From: Lewinellaceae bacterium
Lineage (GTDB): Bacteria > Bacteroidota > Bacteroidia > Chitinophagales > Saprospiraceae
Length of the DNA stretch: 64,000 nucleotides
Assembly: GCA_020636005.1 (NCBI GenBank)
Contig: JACJYR010000002.1
Span: 806,001 to 870,000 of the forward strand
Direction: 5' to 3'
Part shown: one piece after another, positions 50,915 through 61,700 of the stretch
Layout: each line of letters starts with the position of its first letter
Position numbering within the stretch: the first letter of the stretch is position 1
Made by a program: the position numbers and the translations under genes
Notes under the pieces: model-generated
The model's input: the letters and a program-made list of their open reading frames with translations, nothing else
The model's database searches: none
Told to the model about the DNA's origin: nothing

Positions 50915-53900
50915 ATGCGCCCTATCACGACCTTCCTTGTTGTTTCTTTTCATTTGTTTTTCCTTTTTCTGCCGCTTGGCAAAACCACCGCTCAAGATGC
51001 GGCCACCTTGGCCAGCCGCTACCTACAAAGGGCGCAAGAACTGCGGGACTCCATGCAATACGAGAAGGCGCTTGCCAAGGCACAGGAGGCGGAGAAACTG
51101 CTATTGGATAATTTTGGTGAAAACGATGTACGGTTAGCAGATGCCTTTTGTATGGCTGGCTTGTGCCTGCTGAGGCTGGATACAGCTCGCTCCCTAGATT
51201 ACCTGCAAAAAGTCATGGCATTGGGCGATAGGTTGCCACCATTGACCCAAGCACATGCCCATTTTTTCAAAGGCTTATTTCTCCATTTAAAGGTCGGCGC
51301 TCAACCTGCACTCGACGAATACCAACAGGCCATCAGCCTCTACGAGGGTGACCCCATCGGCAGGAAACACCCCAACCTATGTTCTCTCTACACGAATTGT
51401 GGCTATATAGTAGCCAGTGAATTCAATTATGAAGCGGCTTATTCGCTGTATGGGAAGGCCATAGAGCTGGGGTCGGAGATTTATGGCCCCACGTACCCCA
51501 TCCTCTCCCCCGCCTACGGGAACACCGGCAAATTGTACATGGAGCAGGGGTACATGCGGGAAGCCAGGCAATATTTTGAAAAAAGCCTGGCCATACTGCG
51601 CACGCTCGGCGAAGCTGTAGAACTGAACCTGGCTATCAGCTACATCAACATAGCGCTCATCCATGTTTATGAACTCGACCTGGAAAGGGCATCCAATTAT
51701 TTGGACAAAGCCCTTTTCATAGCCTTGAAAAAAAATGTAACTTCCTTCCTATCACCTATTTACACCAACTACGGAGTCATTTACAGTAAAAAACATGAAC
51801 CTGCCAAAGCACTAGAATACTTTGAAAAGGCCCTTGGGATTGAAAAAATGCTTTATGGGTCTCAGTACCACCCGGATGTCGCAATTTCCCTTTTCAACAT
51901 TGCCACCACATATGAAGATATGGGCGACTTTGAAAAAGCCCTAATGTACATACAGCAAGCTATCGGCCTTGCCAAATCAGACAACCCATACCTGGTAAAA
52001 ATGCAAAGTGAATTGGGAAATTATTACCTGAACCAGAGGAAAACCACCGAGGCGAGGGAGGCCCTTCAAATTGCCTTTGACAAACAGTTGGCATCAACCG
52101 GAGAATATCATCCGCTTACAGCAAATGTTTATTTCAACTTGGCAAGGGTAGCCAAACAGGAAGGGAACTACGCCGAAGCGCTGGAATGGAACGAGCGGGC
52201 CAAAAAAAGCCTGGGCTATGAAAAAAGCGAAGGTTTGTCCAACGTTGTGGACGTTTTTCAATTTTGCGAATTGCTCTTGCAGGAAAGCCAATTGCACTGG
52301 CATTTTCGGGAAAATTCAGTGGCCAGGGTGGAAAATACGCTCCACGCCGCCAAATGGACCTTGGACGTTTGCGATACCATTGGCCAATCTTTTGTCGAAC
52401 CTTCTTCAAAGCTGGAACTCCAAGCCTTTATTGCAGGGGCCATCGAGTTGGCCATTGCTTCCAACTTGGCCATCGGCGACCCTAACGGGAGCAAAGGGGC
52501 TTTTCAGTTGCTTGAGCGTTCCAAAGCATTGTTGCTGCACGAGGCCATGCAGGAAACCAATGCCCTGCACATCTCTGGCATCCCCGATAGCCTGCTGGAA
52601 AAGGAATATGGACTCCGTATGGACATTGCACTTTACGACAAAAGGCGCCAGGAAGCACTCGTGGCGGGTGCCGCAAAAACTGATAGTACCCTGCTCGCCA
52701 TTGGCAGCAAACGCTTTGACTTGAGCCAGGAATATGAAGCGTTGAAAGCCAAGTTCGAGGCCAGCTATCCATCCTACTTCAATGCCAAGTATTCCCTCGC
52801 CACCATCCCTTTAGGTGTGGTGCAAAGCGACCTATTGCAACCTGGCCAGTGCCTCCTGGAATATTTTGTCGGTGACAGCAGCATTTTTGCCTTCCTCGTG
52901 CGCCAAGACACTTTTTTTGTCACCGAGGTAAAACACGATTTTCCGCTTGATGAATGGGTCAACAACATGACCAGGGACGGCATTTATGGTTTCCACTCCT
53001 TGCCCCCTGGGCATCCACAGAAAACCGCCGAGCGGGAAGATGCCTGCAACGAAAACTACACCCGTGCAGCCCAGGATATTTACCAAAAACTCGTTGCCCC
53101 CGTCGCTGACGAACTGACCGACGAGGTCATCATCGTGCCGGACGGGGTGCTGGGCTACCTGCCCTTCGAGGCGCTGCTCACCCAGCCGCCGAAAAGCCCG
53201 GGGCGCTTCGCCTCATACCATGACGCCTATTTCTTGAACAAGCACCAGATCAGCTACTGCTACTCCGCCACTCTGCTGCGGGAGATGCTGCAGAAAAGAC
53301 ACTACTCACCACCTACCGGCAACCTATTGGCAATGGCGCCTTTCTACTTTGATGGCATTGACTCGTTGATGGGCAGCCCGGACCCCTTGGATTTGCTCGC
53401 CACTAGAGAATCGCTCTCCAAACTCCCCGCCAGCGGCAAGGAGGTAGCTGCCATTGCCCAACTTATGGGCGGCCACCCCAGCTATGGTGCAGAGGCCAGT
53501 CTTGAAAAATTCAGAAAAGAAGCTTTCAACTACCGCTTCCTGCACCTCAGCACCCACGGCAAGGCCGACGACCGCCAGGGCGACTATGCCTATCTCGCCT
53601 TCGGACGGCCCGGCTCCTTCGACAAGCTCTATGCCCGTGACCTCTATAACTATTCCCTCAACGCCGACATGGTGGTGCTGTCGGCCTGCGAGACGGGCAT
53701 TGGCAAGCTGCGCAAGGGCGAAGGCATCGTTAGCCTGGCCCGTGCCTTTGCTTATGCCGGGGCGAAGAGCATCTTCACCACCCTCTGGCAGGTGAGCGAC
53801 GAAAAGACCAAAGACCTGATGGTCTATTTCTACAAAAACCTGCAACAGGGAAAAAGCAAAGATGAGGCGCTGCGCCTGGCCAAGCTGGAGTTTTTGAAAA

Positions 53901-53983
53901 TGAACAAAGGGCAGGGAGGGTTTGACCACCCATTCTTTTGGGCAGGGATGATTGGGATAGGGGACATGGAGGCGGTGAAGTGA
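50915..53983 (+). CDS. Exported TPR-CHAT peptidase 2
   Basis: The 1022-residue protein starts with a signal peptide (MRPITTFLVVSFHLFFLFLP, cleavage about KTTAQD). Tetratricopeptide repeats span ~30-440 (YEKALAKAQEAEKLLLDNFG, ISYINIALIHVYELDLERAS, ALEYFEKALGIEKMLYGSQY, ARVAKQEGNYAEALEWNERA). The CHAT domain (~630-1015) has catalytic His in HLSTHG (H881) and Cys in LSACETG (C925). It has no C-terminal membrane helix, ending GMIGIGDMEAVK. Its CHAT part is almost identical in protein to CHAT 3 over about 120 residues. A GC-rich hairpin terminator follows. No sigma gene is adjacent. A helical/FN3 pair is upstream. Substrate is unknown. Confidence 0.88.
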   Translation: MRPITTFLVVSFHLFFLFLPLGKTTAQDAATLASRYLQRAQELRDSMQYEKALAKAQEAEKLLLDNFGENDVRLADAFCMAGLCLLRLDTARSLDYLQKVMALGDRLPPLTQAHAHFFKGLFLHLKVGAQPALDEYQQAISLYEGDPIGRKHPNLCSLYTNCGYIVASEFNYEAAYSLYGKAIELGSEIYGPTYPILSPAYGNTGKLYMEQGYMREARQYFEKSLAILRTLGEAVELNLAISYINIALIHVYELDLERASNYLDKALFIALKKNVTSFLSPIYTNYGVIYSKKHEPAKALEYFEKALGIEKMLYGSQYHPDVAISLFNIATTYEDMGDFEKALMYIQQAIGLAKSDNPYLVKMQSELGNYYLNQRKTTEAREALQIAFDKQLASTGEYHPLTANVYFNLARVAKQEGNYAEALEWNERAKKSLGYEKSEGLSNVVDVFQFCELLLQESQLHWHFRENSVARVENTLHAAKWTLDVCDTIGQSFVEPSSKLELQAFIAGAIELAIASNLAIGDPNGSKGAFQLLERSKALLLHEAMQETNALHISGIPDSLLEKEYGLRMDIALYDKRRQEALVAGAAKTDSTLLAIGSKRFDLSQEYEALKAKFEASYPSYFNAKYSLATIPLGVVQSDLLQPGQCLLEYFVGDSSIFAFLVRQDTFFVTEVKHDFPLDEWVNNMTRDGIYGFHSLPPGHPQKTAEREDACNENYTRAAQDIYQKLVAPVADELTDEVIIVPDGVLGYLPFEALLTQPPKSPGRFASYHDAYFLNKHQISYCYSATLLREMLQKRHYSPPTGNLLAMAPFYFDGIDSLMGSPDPLDLLATRESLSKLPASGKEVAAIAQLMGGHPSYGAEASLEKFRKEAFNYRFLHLSTHGKADDRQGDYAYLAFGRPGSFDKLYARDLYNYSLNADMVVLSACETGIGKLRKGEGIVSLARAFAYAGAKSIFTTLWQVSDEKTKDLMVYFYKNLQQGKSKDEALRLAKLEFLKMNKGQGGFDHPFFWAGMIGIGDMEAVK

Positions 53984-54025
53984 CAGGAAGGAAAGGCATA
54001 AGTGTCTTTCCTTCCTGTTATTCTT
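53983..54025 (+). terminator. Intrinsic terminator of CHAT 2
   Basis: ACAGGAAGGAAAG (53983-53995) pairs perfectly with CTTTCCTTCCTGT (54006-54018), followed by TATTCTTCT. The first base is the last of the stop codon. Confidence 0.7.
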
Positions 54026-54102
54026 CTGGTAAAAAGGCATTCTTTGCAAAAACCAGGTAGGGTTCAATAAGCTGGCAACTTTACATTATCGAAGAAAGCC
54101 GA

Positions 54103-54702
54103 TCAAAAACATGGAGAGGTGATTTTTTCAGAGAATCCATCCCCGTCTTTGGCCAAGCGGCCTTGACCATTCTCAATATAATCGCCATTCGGGTCGCCGT
54201 GGTCGTCAATCATAAACACTGAACGCTGCAAGTTGCGGATACCCCCAGGCTCAAGTGTCCCTGAATATACGTCGGCTTGCAACACCTTGTGGCCCTCCTT
54301 GTCTTCGTTTTCTAACTTAATGTAGATGGTGAAGTTGTCCCCTTTGCCTGATATGAAACCTCCATAACCGTGACCGTCAAGTTCACCCCCTTCGTTTATA
54401 TTGGCTTTAAGGGTCAAATTGTTGGGATTAAATTCGGTAAATTCGATGCAAGCGTCAACAAACTGGTGACCTATCTGGAGTGGGTCATTGAAATTGCTGC
54501 TGACAAGCAAAACAGGCGTCATCAAATACCTTCCCTCAATCATCGGCGGATCGAAGCCGTCATAAATGATTTGACCATTAGCTTTGATGTCTTTCAAAAT
54601 ATCATCCGGTATAAAATCCTGGCCGGGAATAAGGTCAGAATTGTCTTTGCAACAGGAGCCGATCATAAGGCTCAACAACAGGATTGGAAATAGATATTTC
54701 AT
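54103..54702 (-). CDS. Lipoprotein of unknown function
   Basis: The 199-residue protein has a lipoprotein signal (MKYLFPILLLSLMIGSC, lipobox cysteine at 17) and a beta-rich domain with IIYDGFDPPMIEGRYLMTPV, FTEFNPNNLTLKANINEGGE, IYIKLENEDKEGHKVLQADV and FMIDDHGDPNGDYIENGQGR near the end. That layout resembles the small beta-sandwich lipoproteins common in Bacteroidota. No close family is recognised. It is the third of three same-strand genes, following OmpA by about 80 bases. Confidence 0.7.
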   Translation of the reverse strand: MKYLFPILLLSLMIGSCCKDNSDLIPGQDFIPDDILKDIKANGQIIYDGFDPPMIEGRYLMTPVLLVSSNFNDPLQIGHQFVDACIEFTEFNPNNLTLKANINEGGELDGHGYGGFISGKGDNFTIYIKLENEDKEGHKVLQADVYSGTLEPGGIRNLQRSVFMIDDHGDPNGDYIENGQGRLAKDGDGFSEKITSPCF

Positions 54703-54783
54703 GTTGGAAAATAGGATTTGAACCCCGCCTGCCGGCATTGTTGCGCAGCAGGGGGAGGGTTGGATGAAGGATATAAAGTTGAA

Positions 54784-55977
54784 TTAGCGGCCAAAACGCA
54801 GCGACAGGCCAAGCCTCGCACAGGCGACATTGTTGTTGCCAAACTCTGCACATACACCCAGCGCCTGCAAGAAATAGTAGCGGAGGCCGACGAAGGCACC
54901 AACATCTACTTTGTTCTTAGCAAGCGATACCTGTTCACCCCCATACTCCGCATGGAGCATGATGCGACGGCCGGTGGCTGCCACGCCTGTGTAGAGATCG
55001 ATTTTGCTGCCCAGGTTGAAATGGTAGGCGAGGGTGGGCGAAATGGTGTAGTAACTGAAATTGACACCTTCTTCCGGTTTCGGTTCCCAGAGCATGGCAC
55101 CCCCGGAAAGCCCCACGCCGATATTGTATTTCAGCGGTAGCTCAAGGGTCATCCAGACGGGCAGCAGCGTCAATTTGTTGTCATTGCGCTTAATGCCAAC
55201 GTCGTTGTGGATGCCAATGCCCATTCCAATAATGAACTGCCCGCTGTGGAAAGCTGCTGATTCGGCAAAGGGGTTAAAGTTGCTTTTGGGTTTTTGTTGG
55301 GCTACCGGCTGCTCCTCTTCTTTCTGTTCGTTGAAATAGACCACCCTACCGTCGGAGAAGATTATCCTGTCCACCTGTTTCGTGGAAATTTGCTTCTCGG
55401 CCGACTCGCTGAACTGCCTGTAAGTGATTTGGTCGTTATCATAGCGGGCGATCATGGCACCTATTCTTTCCCCATTGCGCAGCACTATCACGTCCTGCAA
55501 TGTTTCCACTTTTTCATTCCGCAAAATTTCCAATTCTACCCGCCGGTTTTTGGCCCGCCCCGCCGCCGAGTTGTTGTCAGCAATGGACATAGTGCTGCCA
55601 AAACCTTTGGCTGTCAACCTTTTTGCATCTATGCCCAGCGCCATCAGGTGGTTGCGCACAGCCTTTGCCCGATCGGCAGACAATCTTTCGTTGACCTTCG
55701 ACGAGCCGGTATTGTCGGCATGGCCCTTTATCAACAGGTCCATGTTGGAGGCCTGGTTCAAGAGCTTTGCCACCTTGTTGAGGTAGGATTTTGCCGAAGT
55801 TTCCAGATCCGCCGTCCCGGTACCGAAGTTGATGTCGCCCAGGTTGATGGTCATGTGCTCGGCGGATTCCCCTTCATCCAGTTTTTGCAGCAATTGCTGG
55901 AGTTCCTCGTCCGGCGATTGTCCAAAAGCCCATGCAGACAATAACAGCAGCCATGCAATGGTTTGCATCTTTTTCAT
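54784..55977 (-). CDS. OmpA-domain protein with C-terminal barrel
   Basis: The 397-residue protein has a signal peptide (LLLLSAWAFGQ, ~1-20). The OmpA peptidoglycan-binding domain (~40-155) has INLGDINFGTGTADL, LLIKGHADNTGSSKVNERLS with the Asp and Arg ligands, and GFGSTMSIADNNSAAGRAKN then RRVELEI. A short linker domain near 160-225 (VIVLRNGERIGAMIARYDN, IIFSDGRVVYF) resembles the small outer-membrane repeats. A C-terminal part (~250-397) carries barrel-like strands (QFIIGMGIGIHNDVG, YNIGVGLSGGAMLW, YHFNLGSKIDLYTGVAATG) ending LGLSLRFGR. This is the reverse of classic OmpA, whose barrel comes first. It likely links the outer membrane to peptidoglycan. Confidence 0.8.
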   Translation of the reverse strand: MKKMQTIAWLLLLSAWAFGQSPDEELQQLLQKLDEGESAEHMTINLGDINFGTGTADLETSAKSYLNKVAKLLNQASNMDLLIKGHADNTGSSKVNERLSADRAKAVRNHLMALGIDAKRLTAKGFGSTMSIADNNSAAGRAKNRRVELEILRNEKVETLQDVIVLRNGERIGAMIARYDNDQITYRQFSESAEKQISTKQVDRIIFSDGRVVYFNEQKEEEQPVAQQKPKSNFNPFAESAAFHSGQFIIGMGIGIHNDVGIKRNDNKLTLLPVWMTLELPLKYNIGVGLSGGAMLWEPKPEEGVNFSYYTISPTLAYHFNLGSKIDLYTGVAATGRRIMLHAEYGGEQVSLAKNKVDVGAFVGLRYYFLQALGVCAEFGNNNVACARLGLSLRFGR

Positions 55978-56078
55978 GGTTTGTCAATTAGGTTTTAAGT
56001 TAAAGCCGGCTTACAGGATAGCACCTTGTACCCAACAGGCCTGCACTAATTTTTTGTTAGAAAAAATTTGATTTCGTT

Positions 56079-57266
56079 CTACTCAGCCGCCCTGTCATAT
56101 GCGTTCCGCAAAATGGCATCCGGGCCGTCGGGGTGGTTGTAGTTCATCATCAATACGGCAATAAGGCCATCGTCGAAACGCATCCACACACCTTGGCTGG
56201 CACCTTCGCCAATCACGCCATTCCAATTGAGCCCAAGCCCCCAACCGCCATTGTGGGAGACGTAATGGTGGCCACTGGGCGTGGAGGCGTTGTAGCAGCC
56301 GAGCCCCTGGGCGACCATTGCCTGCCGCCATTGGGTATTTAGTATTTGATCCTGGAAAAGGCTGTTGATAAAATTGCCATAGCCCGACGGCGACATGTAC
56401 CAGCCGAAGCCTCCCGCTGCATAAGTCAGGTCGGCAAAAGTGAGGCCGTGGTGGGCCGGTTTGGGCGGGCAGACGTAGTGGTAAACGCCGTCGCCCACAC
56501 AGTCAATGGTGAAATCGTTGAGCGTTTCCCGCACCAACCGGACGTATTCCTGCTGGGTGTTCAGATCATTGGAACTAAACTCGTCATCGGCCAGGTGTTC
56601 GCTGCCTGCCAGTTTGGGGATGATGACCCGCAACAGGCCGAAGTTGGCATTTTGGTAAAACGAAATGGCCATGTTGGCTTCCGTTACGCCATATTCCACC
56701 ATGCACTTCAATTTTAGGTAATAGCTGTACCTGGGGATCTGCAGGGAGCCGTGATCTTCATAACCGTCTTGTTTGGCAACACATAAATCCATTGCCGTTT
56801 CCCGGAATCCCGAAGTGTGGGTGAGCAATTGCCGGAAGGTGATTTTTTCAATGTTCGGCCCCACATCCCATTGCTGCGGAAGGTAGCCGATGATGTTGTC
56901 GTCCACGCTGAGGCCCTTATCCTGCAGCAGTTTCAACACCGTGACAGCGCTAACGGTCTTGCTCATGCTGGCAATGTGGATGCGGGAAGTGTTGTCCATT
57001 GAAACTGGCCCTCCGTCAATGGCCAACTTTGAAAACCCACTTGCCACTGTGTTTTCCAATTTACCATCCAGGTAGATGGAATAGGAATATCCTGCACAGG
57101 TCCCGGCCAGTGACGAGTCAAGTTGCTCCTGGAATTTTTGGATAAAGTGGCACTTATCGCCCGGGAGGCATGATGGCTCTTCCTTCTTGCAGCCAAAGGC
57201 AGTCACTAAGAAAATGGCGATGGCGATGCAGGCTATCGCTTTTTGCAATTGAAGTTTTAAGTTCAT
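56079..57266 (-). CDS. Exported serine hydrolase (beta-lactamase class C-like)
   Basis: The 395-residue protein has a lipoprotein signal (LQKAIACIAIAIFLVTAFGC, lipobox Cys near 27). Catalytic features of the class-C/penicillin-binding fold are SMSK (serine nucleophile and lysine) near residue 102 in HIASMSKTVSAVTVL, the LLTHTSGFRETAMDLC core near 150, YQN near 210 (the YxN motif) and HNGGWG near 342 (HxG). ATG at 57266 opens the signal. Members cleave peptides, esters or beta-lactams; the substrate is unknown. It is unlikely to give resistance, as it is an unplaced lipoprotein member. Confidence 0.82.
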   Translation of the reverse strand: MNLKLQLQKAIACIAIAIFLVTAFGCKKEEPSCLPGDKCHFIQKFQEQLDSSLAGTCAGYSYSIYLDGKLENTVASGFSKLAIDGGPVSMDNTSRIHIASMSKTVSAVTVLKLLQDKGLSVDDNIIGYLPQQWDVGPNIEKITFRQLLTHTSGFRETAMDLCVAKQDGYEDHGSLQIPRYSYYLKLKCMVEYGVTEANMAISFYQNANFGLLRVIIPKLAGSEHLADDEFSSNDLNTQQEYVRLVRETLNDFTIDCVGDGVYHYVCPPKPAHHGLTFADLTYAAGGFGWYMSPSGYGNFINSLFQDQILNTQWRQAMVAQGLGCYNASTPSGHHYVSHNGGWGLGLNWNGVIGEGASQGVWMRFDDGLIAVLMMNYNHPDGPDAILRNAYDRAAE

Positions 57267-57477
57267 TTCGTAATTTTTAATGGTGAAAAAAGTAATCAAA
57301 ATAGGACAGAGAATTTGAGAATGCGCCCCCGCATGTTTGGAAGGAAGTCGAATGAGGCCCCAAGAGCCATTCTTCACCATTCATAATACACTCACTGGAA
57401 GGCTCCGGGGGAACTCCTCGACTTCAAAAATTTTCTTTACACTATAAACTGTTGGTAGGCAATGGCAGGCCCGGGTA

Positions 57478-58539
57478 TTATGCGGCGGTTTTCGCCACCA
57501 TTTTGTGCTGTAGGTCGTAGTTGACCCAAAACCCTTTGAAGATTTCATAAGGCAGCATGACGATGACCATCCCATAACGGATGAAGCCAAATACAAGTTT
57601 GAACAAGAACTGCATCATGAACAAGTCTGAGAGGGAGGTAGCCCATATAGTAATATTTCCCATTTCCCTTCCCAACGCATCCAGGCGCCGCACGATGAAC
57701 GGGTCTCGGTAGTCATTCTTATAAAACATCCGGTTGACGAGGTAGCCAGGTTTTAGCTGCGAAAAGTAGTACATACCTGCCATCAATAGAAGCACGATAC
57801 CGAAAGCCGTTTGCCCAAAAACCAACAAAAGTGCCCCCACGATAGCCGGGGCTTTCAGTAGATACGGATAACCCCTGAATTTCCGCTTTTCCCCGTCTGA
57901 CACATGGCCTTCGATGCTGCTGGCATAGTTGTTTAAAACTTGGTTCGACCCATCGGTCAGGTGCCTGGCTTTTGTAATTTGATCTTTTGCAAAATCCAGG
58001 TGTTCACGTTCTGTGGCGAGGTACTCGTCCTTATTTTCAGGGTGTTGGCGCCAGACGGCAGCACACTGATCCAGGTAGGCCAAGGCGAGCTGTTCTTTGA
58101 GCAGCCTATCGGCAGCACCTGCATTGGCTGCCATTTCCATTTGTTCCAAGCCCTGTTTTTTTAGGTCAAAATTGTTGGATTCACGACCTTTTTCGTATAA
58201 AAGCCTGCCGAGGTTGCCCCTGTAAAAATAGTTTTCGGGCGAGAGGGTCAGGGCAGAATAATAGTGGTGGTAGGCGGTTTGGGCATCGCCCTTGCGCTCG
58301 TAAGTATCCCCTAGTTTGAAATAGACAATAGCCTCGCCCGGGTTGAAAGATTCTGCCCTTTCATAGTATTCTACTGCCTTCCCCCAATTGCCCATCCCTG
58401 AATAAACATCCCCATTCAGGATATAGGAGTCCATATCATTGGGAAATTGTGCCAATAGACTATTGCCGGCTGCCAAGGCTTGCTGAAAGTTTTGATTGCT
58501 GAGGGCCGTTTCGAGATCTTGAACCAGTTGTGCTTTCAT
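57478..58539 (-). CDS. TPR protein with C-terminal membrane segments
   Basis: The 353-residue protein has tetratricopeptide repeats at ~15-130 (QQALAAGNSLLAQFPNDMDS, YILNGDVYSGMGNWGKAVEY, IVYFKLGDTYERKGDAQTAY). A linker leads to two close hydrophobic segments (APAIVGALLLVFGQTAFGIV, LLLMAGMYYFSQL near 240-265) and two more near 300-335 (LFMMQFLFKLVFGFIRYGMV). No signal peptide is seen, so the TPR part is likely cytoplasmic. Its start is divergent from CHAT 3, 173 bases away. A partner or adaptor role is possible but not supported by more than gene order. Confidence 0.72.
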   Translation of the reverse strand: MKAQLVQDLETALSNQNFQQALAAGNSLLAQFPNDMDSYILNGDVYSGMGNWGKAVEYYERAESFNPGEAIVYFKLGDTYERKGDAQTAYHHYYSALTLSPENYFYRGNLGRLLYEKGRESNNFDLKKQGLEQMEMAANAGAADRLLKEQLALAYLDQCAAVWRQHPENKDEYLATEREHLDFAKDQITKARHLTDGSNQVLNNYASSIEGHVSDGEKRKFRGYPYLLKAPAIVGALLLVFGQTAFGIVLLLMAGMYYFSQLKPGYLVNRMFYKNDYRDPFIVRRLDALGREMGNITIWATSLSDLFMMQFLFKLVFGFIRYGMVIVMLPYEIFKGFWVNYDLQHKMVAKTAA

Positions 58540-58676
58540 GATTTAGAGTTTTAAAATGGTGAAGAAAATTTGGTTGATTTGATGCTTTGTACCGGGGAGG
58601 TAGGGGGCGGTGCCCATGCAAGGAGGAAATTTTTGAATTTTTTTTTTCTGGTGGCTTTTTCTTTTCGGCGGGTGGC

Positions 58677-58684
58677 TATCTTCG
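58677..58684 (+). promoter_or_regulatory. Promoter -7-like box, TATCTTCG
   Basis: TATCTTCG differs at one position from TAnnTTTG and lies 28 bases before the ATG at 58713. A good -33 box was not found. Confidence 0.35.
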
Positions 58685-58712
58685 GGGATTCTTTTCACTA
58701 AAACGGATGACC

Positions 58713-61700
58713 ATGAGACCATTTTTCTTTGTTCGGATTTTGTTGGTTGGGGTGTTTTGTTGGAGTGCAATTTTGGACTCAATAGGGCAAAAATTAGAAA
58801 ATTTATATTCATTAGAGGATACAATAACTGCCGCAGCTTTATTAACAAAAGCGGATTCATTAAATAAAAAGCATGAGTTTCAAATGAGTTTAGATGTAAC
58901 TCAAAAAGCGTTGGATATTTACAATCAACTTGGAATAGTAGGAGAAAAAGCGGCGCTTTGCTGGGATAATTCAGGTAATAGTTATTACTATCTTGGAAAA
59001 ACAGACGAAGCCTTATTATCATTTGAAACTGCACTGGATATTTATAGAAATATTTATGGCAAGGGGCATGAGAAAGAAGCAAGCACTTTAGAAAACATTG
59101 GCACTACGCTTACAATGAAAGGAAATTTTAAAAAATCTCTTGAAACACTAAGTGAGGTTTTAGCGCTTAAATTACAAATTAATGACGACTGTAGGACTGA
59201 TATTTCTTCCACGTATTCCAACCTTGCCTCAAATTATTATTACCTCAGCAACTTACAACTTGCCATTGAAAATATGGAAAAAGCATTAAAAGTAAGAATT
59301 CAGTGTAATGGAGAAACTGATCCCGGCGTCGCAACAATCCTAAATAATCTTGGCTTTCTTTGCCGTTCGACTGGTAAATTTAAAAAGGGTATACAGTATT
59401 TGGAAAACGCTGCTGCTATTTTTACTATTCTTGGTGACTACAAAAACCCTGACCTGACAGCTAGTTATGATAATTTAGGAATTTGCTACGATGAAATTGG
59501 AAATTATGAAGAAGGGTTAAAAAATCTTGAAAAATCTTTAGAATTAAGACAAAAATATCTTGAGGCAGAACATCCATCAATTGCAAATTCTTTTGGCAAT
59601 ATAGGTGACCACTATGACAGAAAGGAAGATTATTATAGGGCTTTATATTTTACACAAAAAGCCATGAATATTTATACTAAAGCGGGTTTAGAAACTGATT
59701 TAAATCTTGCAATATGCTATGGAAATTTAGGTAAAATTTTTGGAAATTTGGGTGATTCTTACAAAGAACTTGATTGTCATTTTAGATCATTGCAATTACG
59801 AATAAAAATACTTGGAGAAAACCATTTCGATGTAGCTCATGCGTATCAGAATATAGCATCAACTTATTATAATTTAGGTGAGTATGAAAAGGCTATCCAA
59901 TATCATGAACTTGCTCTTAAAATTTTTCTAATGTCGCAAAAAGAAAACCACCCCACGGTAGCGACTATTTACATGAACTTAGCTAATGCATATTCAAATC
60001 TGGGTAATTCAGTAAAAGCAAATGAATTAATGGAAAAATCTCTAAACATCAGAACACAACTGTATGGAAACAGTAACCCAATGGTAGCAAGTATTTATGC
60101 TAATATTGGAAACCCTTCAGGTTGTAATGGTGATCTTCAAAAAGCGATAGACACACAAAAAAAAGCAATTGAAATTTGGAGGGAAAACTACGGAGAGTTT
60201 AGTCGATCTTTAGCACATTCCTATCTTATCTTGGCAGAAAATTATGTAAAAGCCAAATTGTTAATACAAGCAGAAGAAGCTTATAGACTTTCATTAAATG
60301 CTCTTAATTATAAGGGAATAGATTCCTTAGATGAGGTCAATTCTATACCCCAACTTGTTAAAAGCTTGTTTCAATTTGCTCGTTTTTACAAACAGTGGCA
60401 TTTCGCTGATACTTCTCCTACAAATTGTTTAGCAAATTCACATCGTTTTCATCTTCTAACAGCAAAGGTTCTCAACTATAAAAGCCAAAATCTTTCGCCT
60501 TCGTCAAAATCAAATCTTGCAGTACAAATGAATAATAATTTCGCTTACGCTATGTCCACCAACTACCTCCTCCACACCCTCACCGACTCCCTCCACTACC
60601 TCACCGAATCCTTCTCTTTCGCCGAGCGCTCCAAAGCCCTCCTCCTCTACGAAGCCATGCAGGAAACCAACGCCCTCAGCGTCGCAGGCATCCCCGACAC
60701 CCTCCTCCAACAGGAATACGACCTCCGCATAGACATCGCCTACTACGACAAAAAGCGCCAGGAAAAACTATCCGAGGGCGCATCCGACACCGACAGCACC
60801 GTGCTCGCCACCGGCAGCAGGCTCTTCGACCTCAACCGGAAATATGAGGCGCTCAAAGCCCGCTTCGAGGCCGACTACCCCCAATACTATAAGGCCAAGT
60901 ACGACCTCTCCACCATCCCATTGGAAGAAGTGCAAAACAACCTGTTACAGCCCAACCAGTGCCTTCTCGAATACATGGTAGGCGACAGCAACATCTATGT
61001 CTTCCTCGTCCGCAAGGATACTTTCTATGTCCGGGAAATCAAGCACGACTTCCCCCTCGAACAATGGGTGCAGGACATGACCAAGGATGGCATTTATGGC
61101 TATTATTCCCTACCCAATGGGGACACGCTGAAGACCGCCGAACGGGAGGTTACCTGCAACGCCAATTACACCCGAGTCGCCCAAGACCTCTACCAAAAAC
61201 TCGTCGCACCCTTGGCCGACAAGTTGACAGAACAAGTCATCGTGGTGCCTGACGGGGTGCTGGGCTATGTGCCATTCGAGGCGCTGCTCGTCCAGCCACC
61301 AAAAAGTCCCGGACGCTTCGGCTCCTATAACGGCTCCTACCTGCTGGATAAACACCAGATCAGCTACTGCTACTCCGCCACGTTGCTGCGTGAGATGCGG
61401 CAAAAGCAGCACCGGAAGGCACCGACGAAAGGTGTGCTGACGATGGCCCCCTTTTTCCAGGGCGACGTGCAGGGCCTCATTTCCCGCATAGATACAACGG
61501 ACTTTCTGGCTTTGCGGGATTCCCTCCAGGCACTCCCAGCCAGTGGTGAGGAAGCCGCTTCGGTGGCCAAGCTGATGAAAGGGTCATCTTTTTACGGAGC
61601 CGATGCCTCCCTCGAAAAGTTCCGGGAGCAGGCCGGGGGCTACCGCATCCTGCACCTCAGCACCCACGGCAAGGCCGACGACCGCCAGGGCGACTACGCC

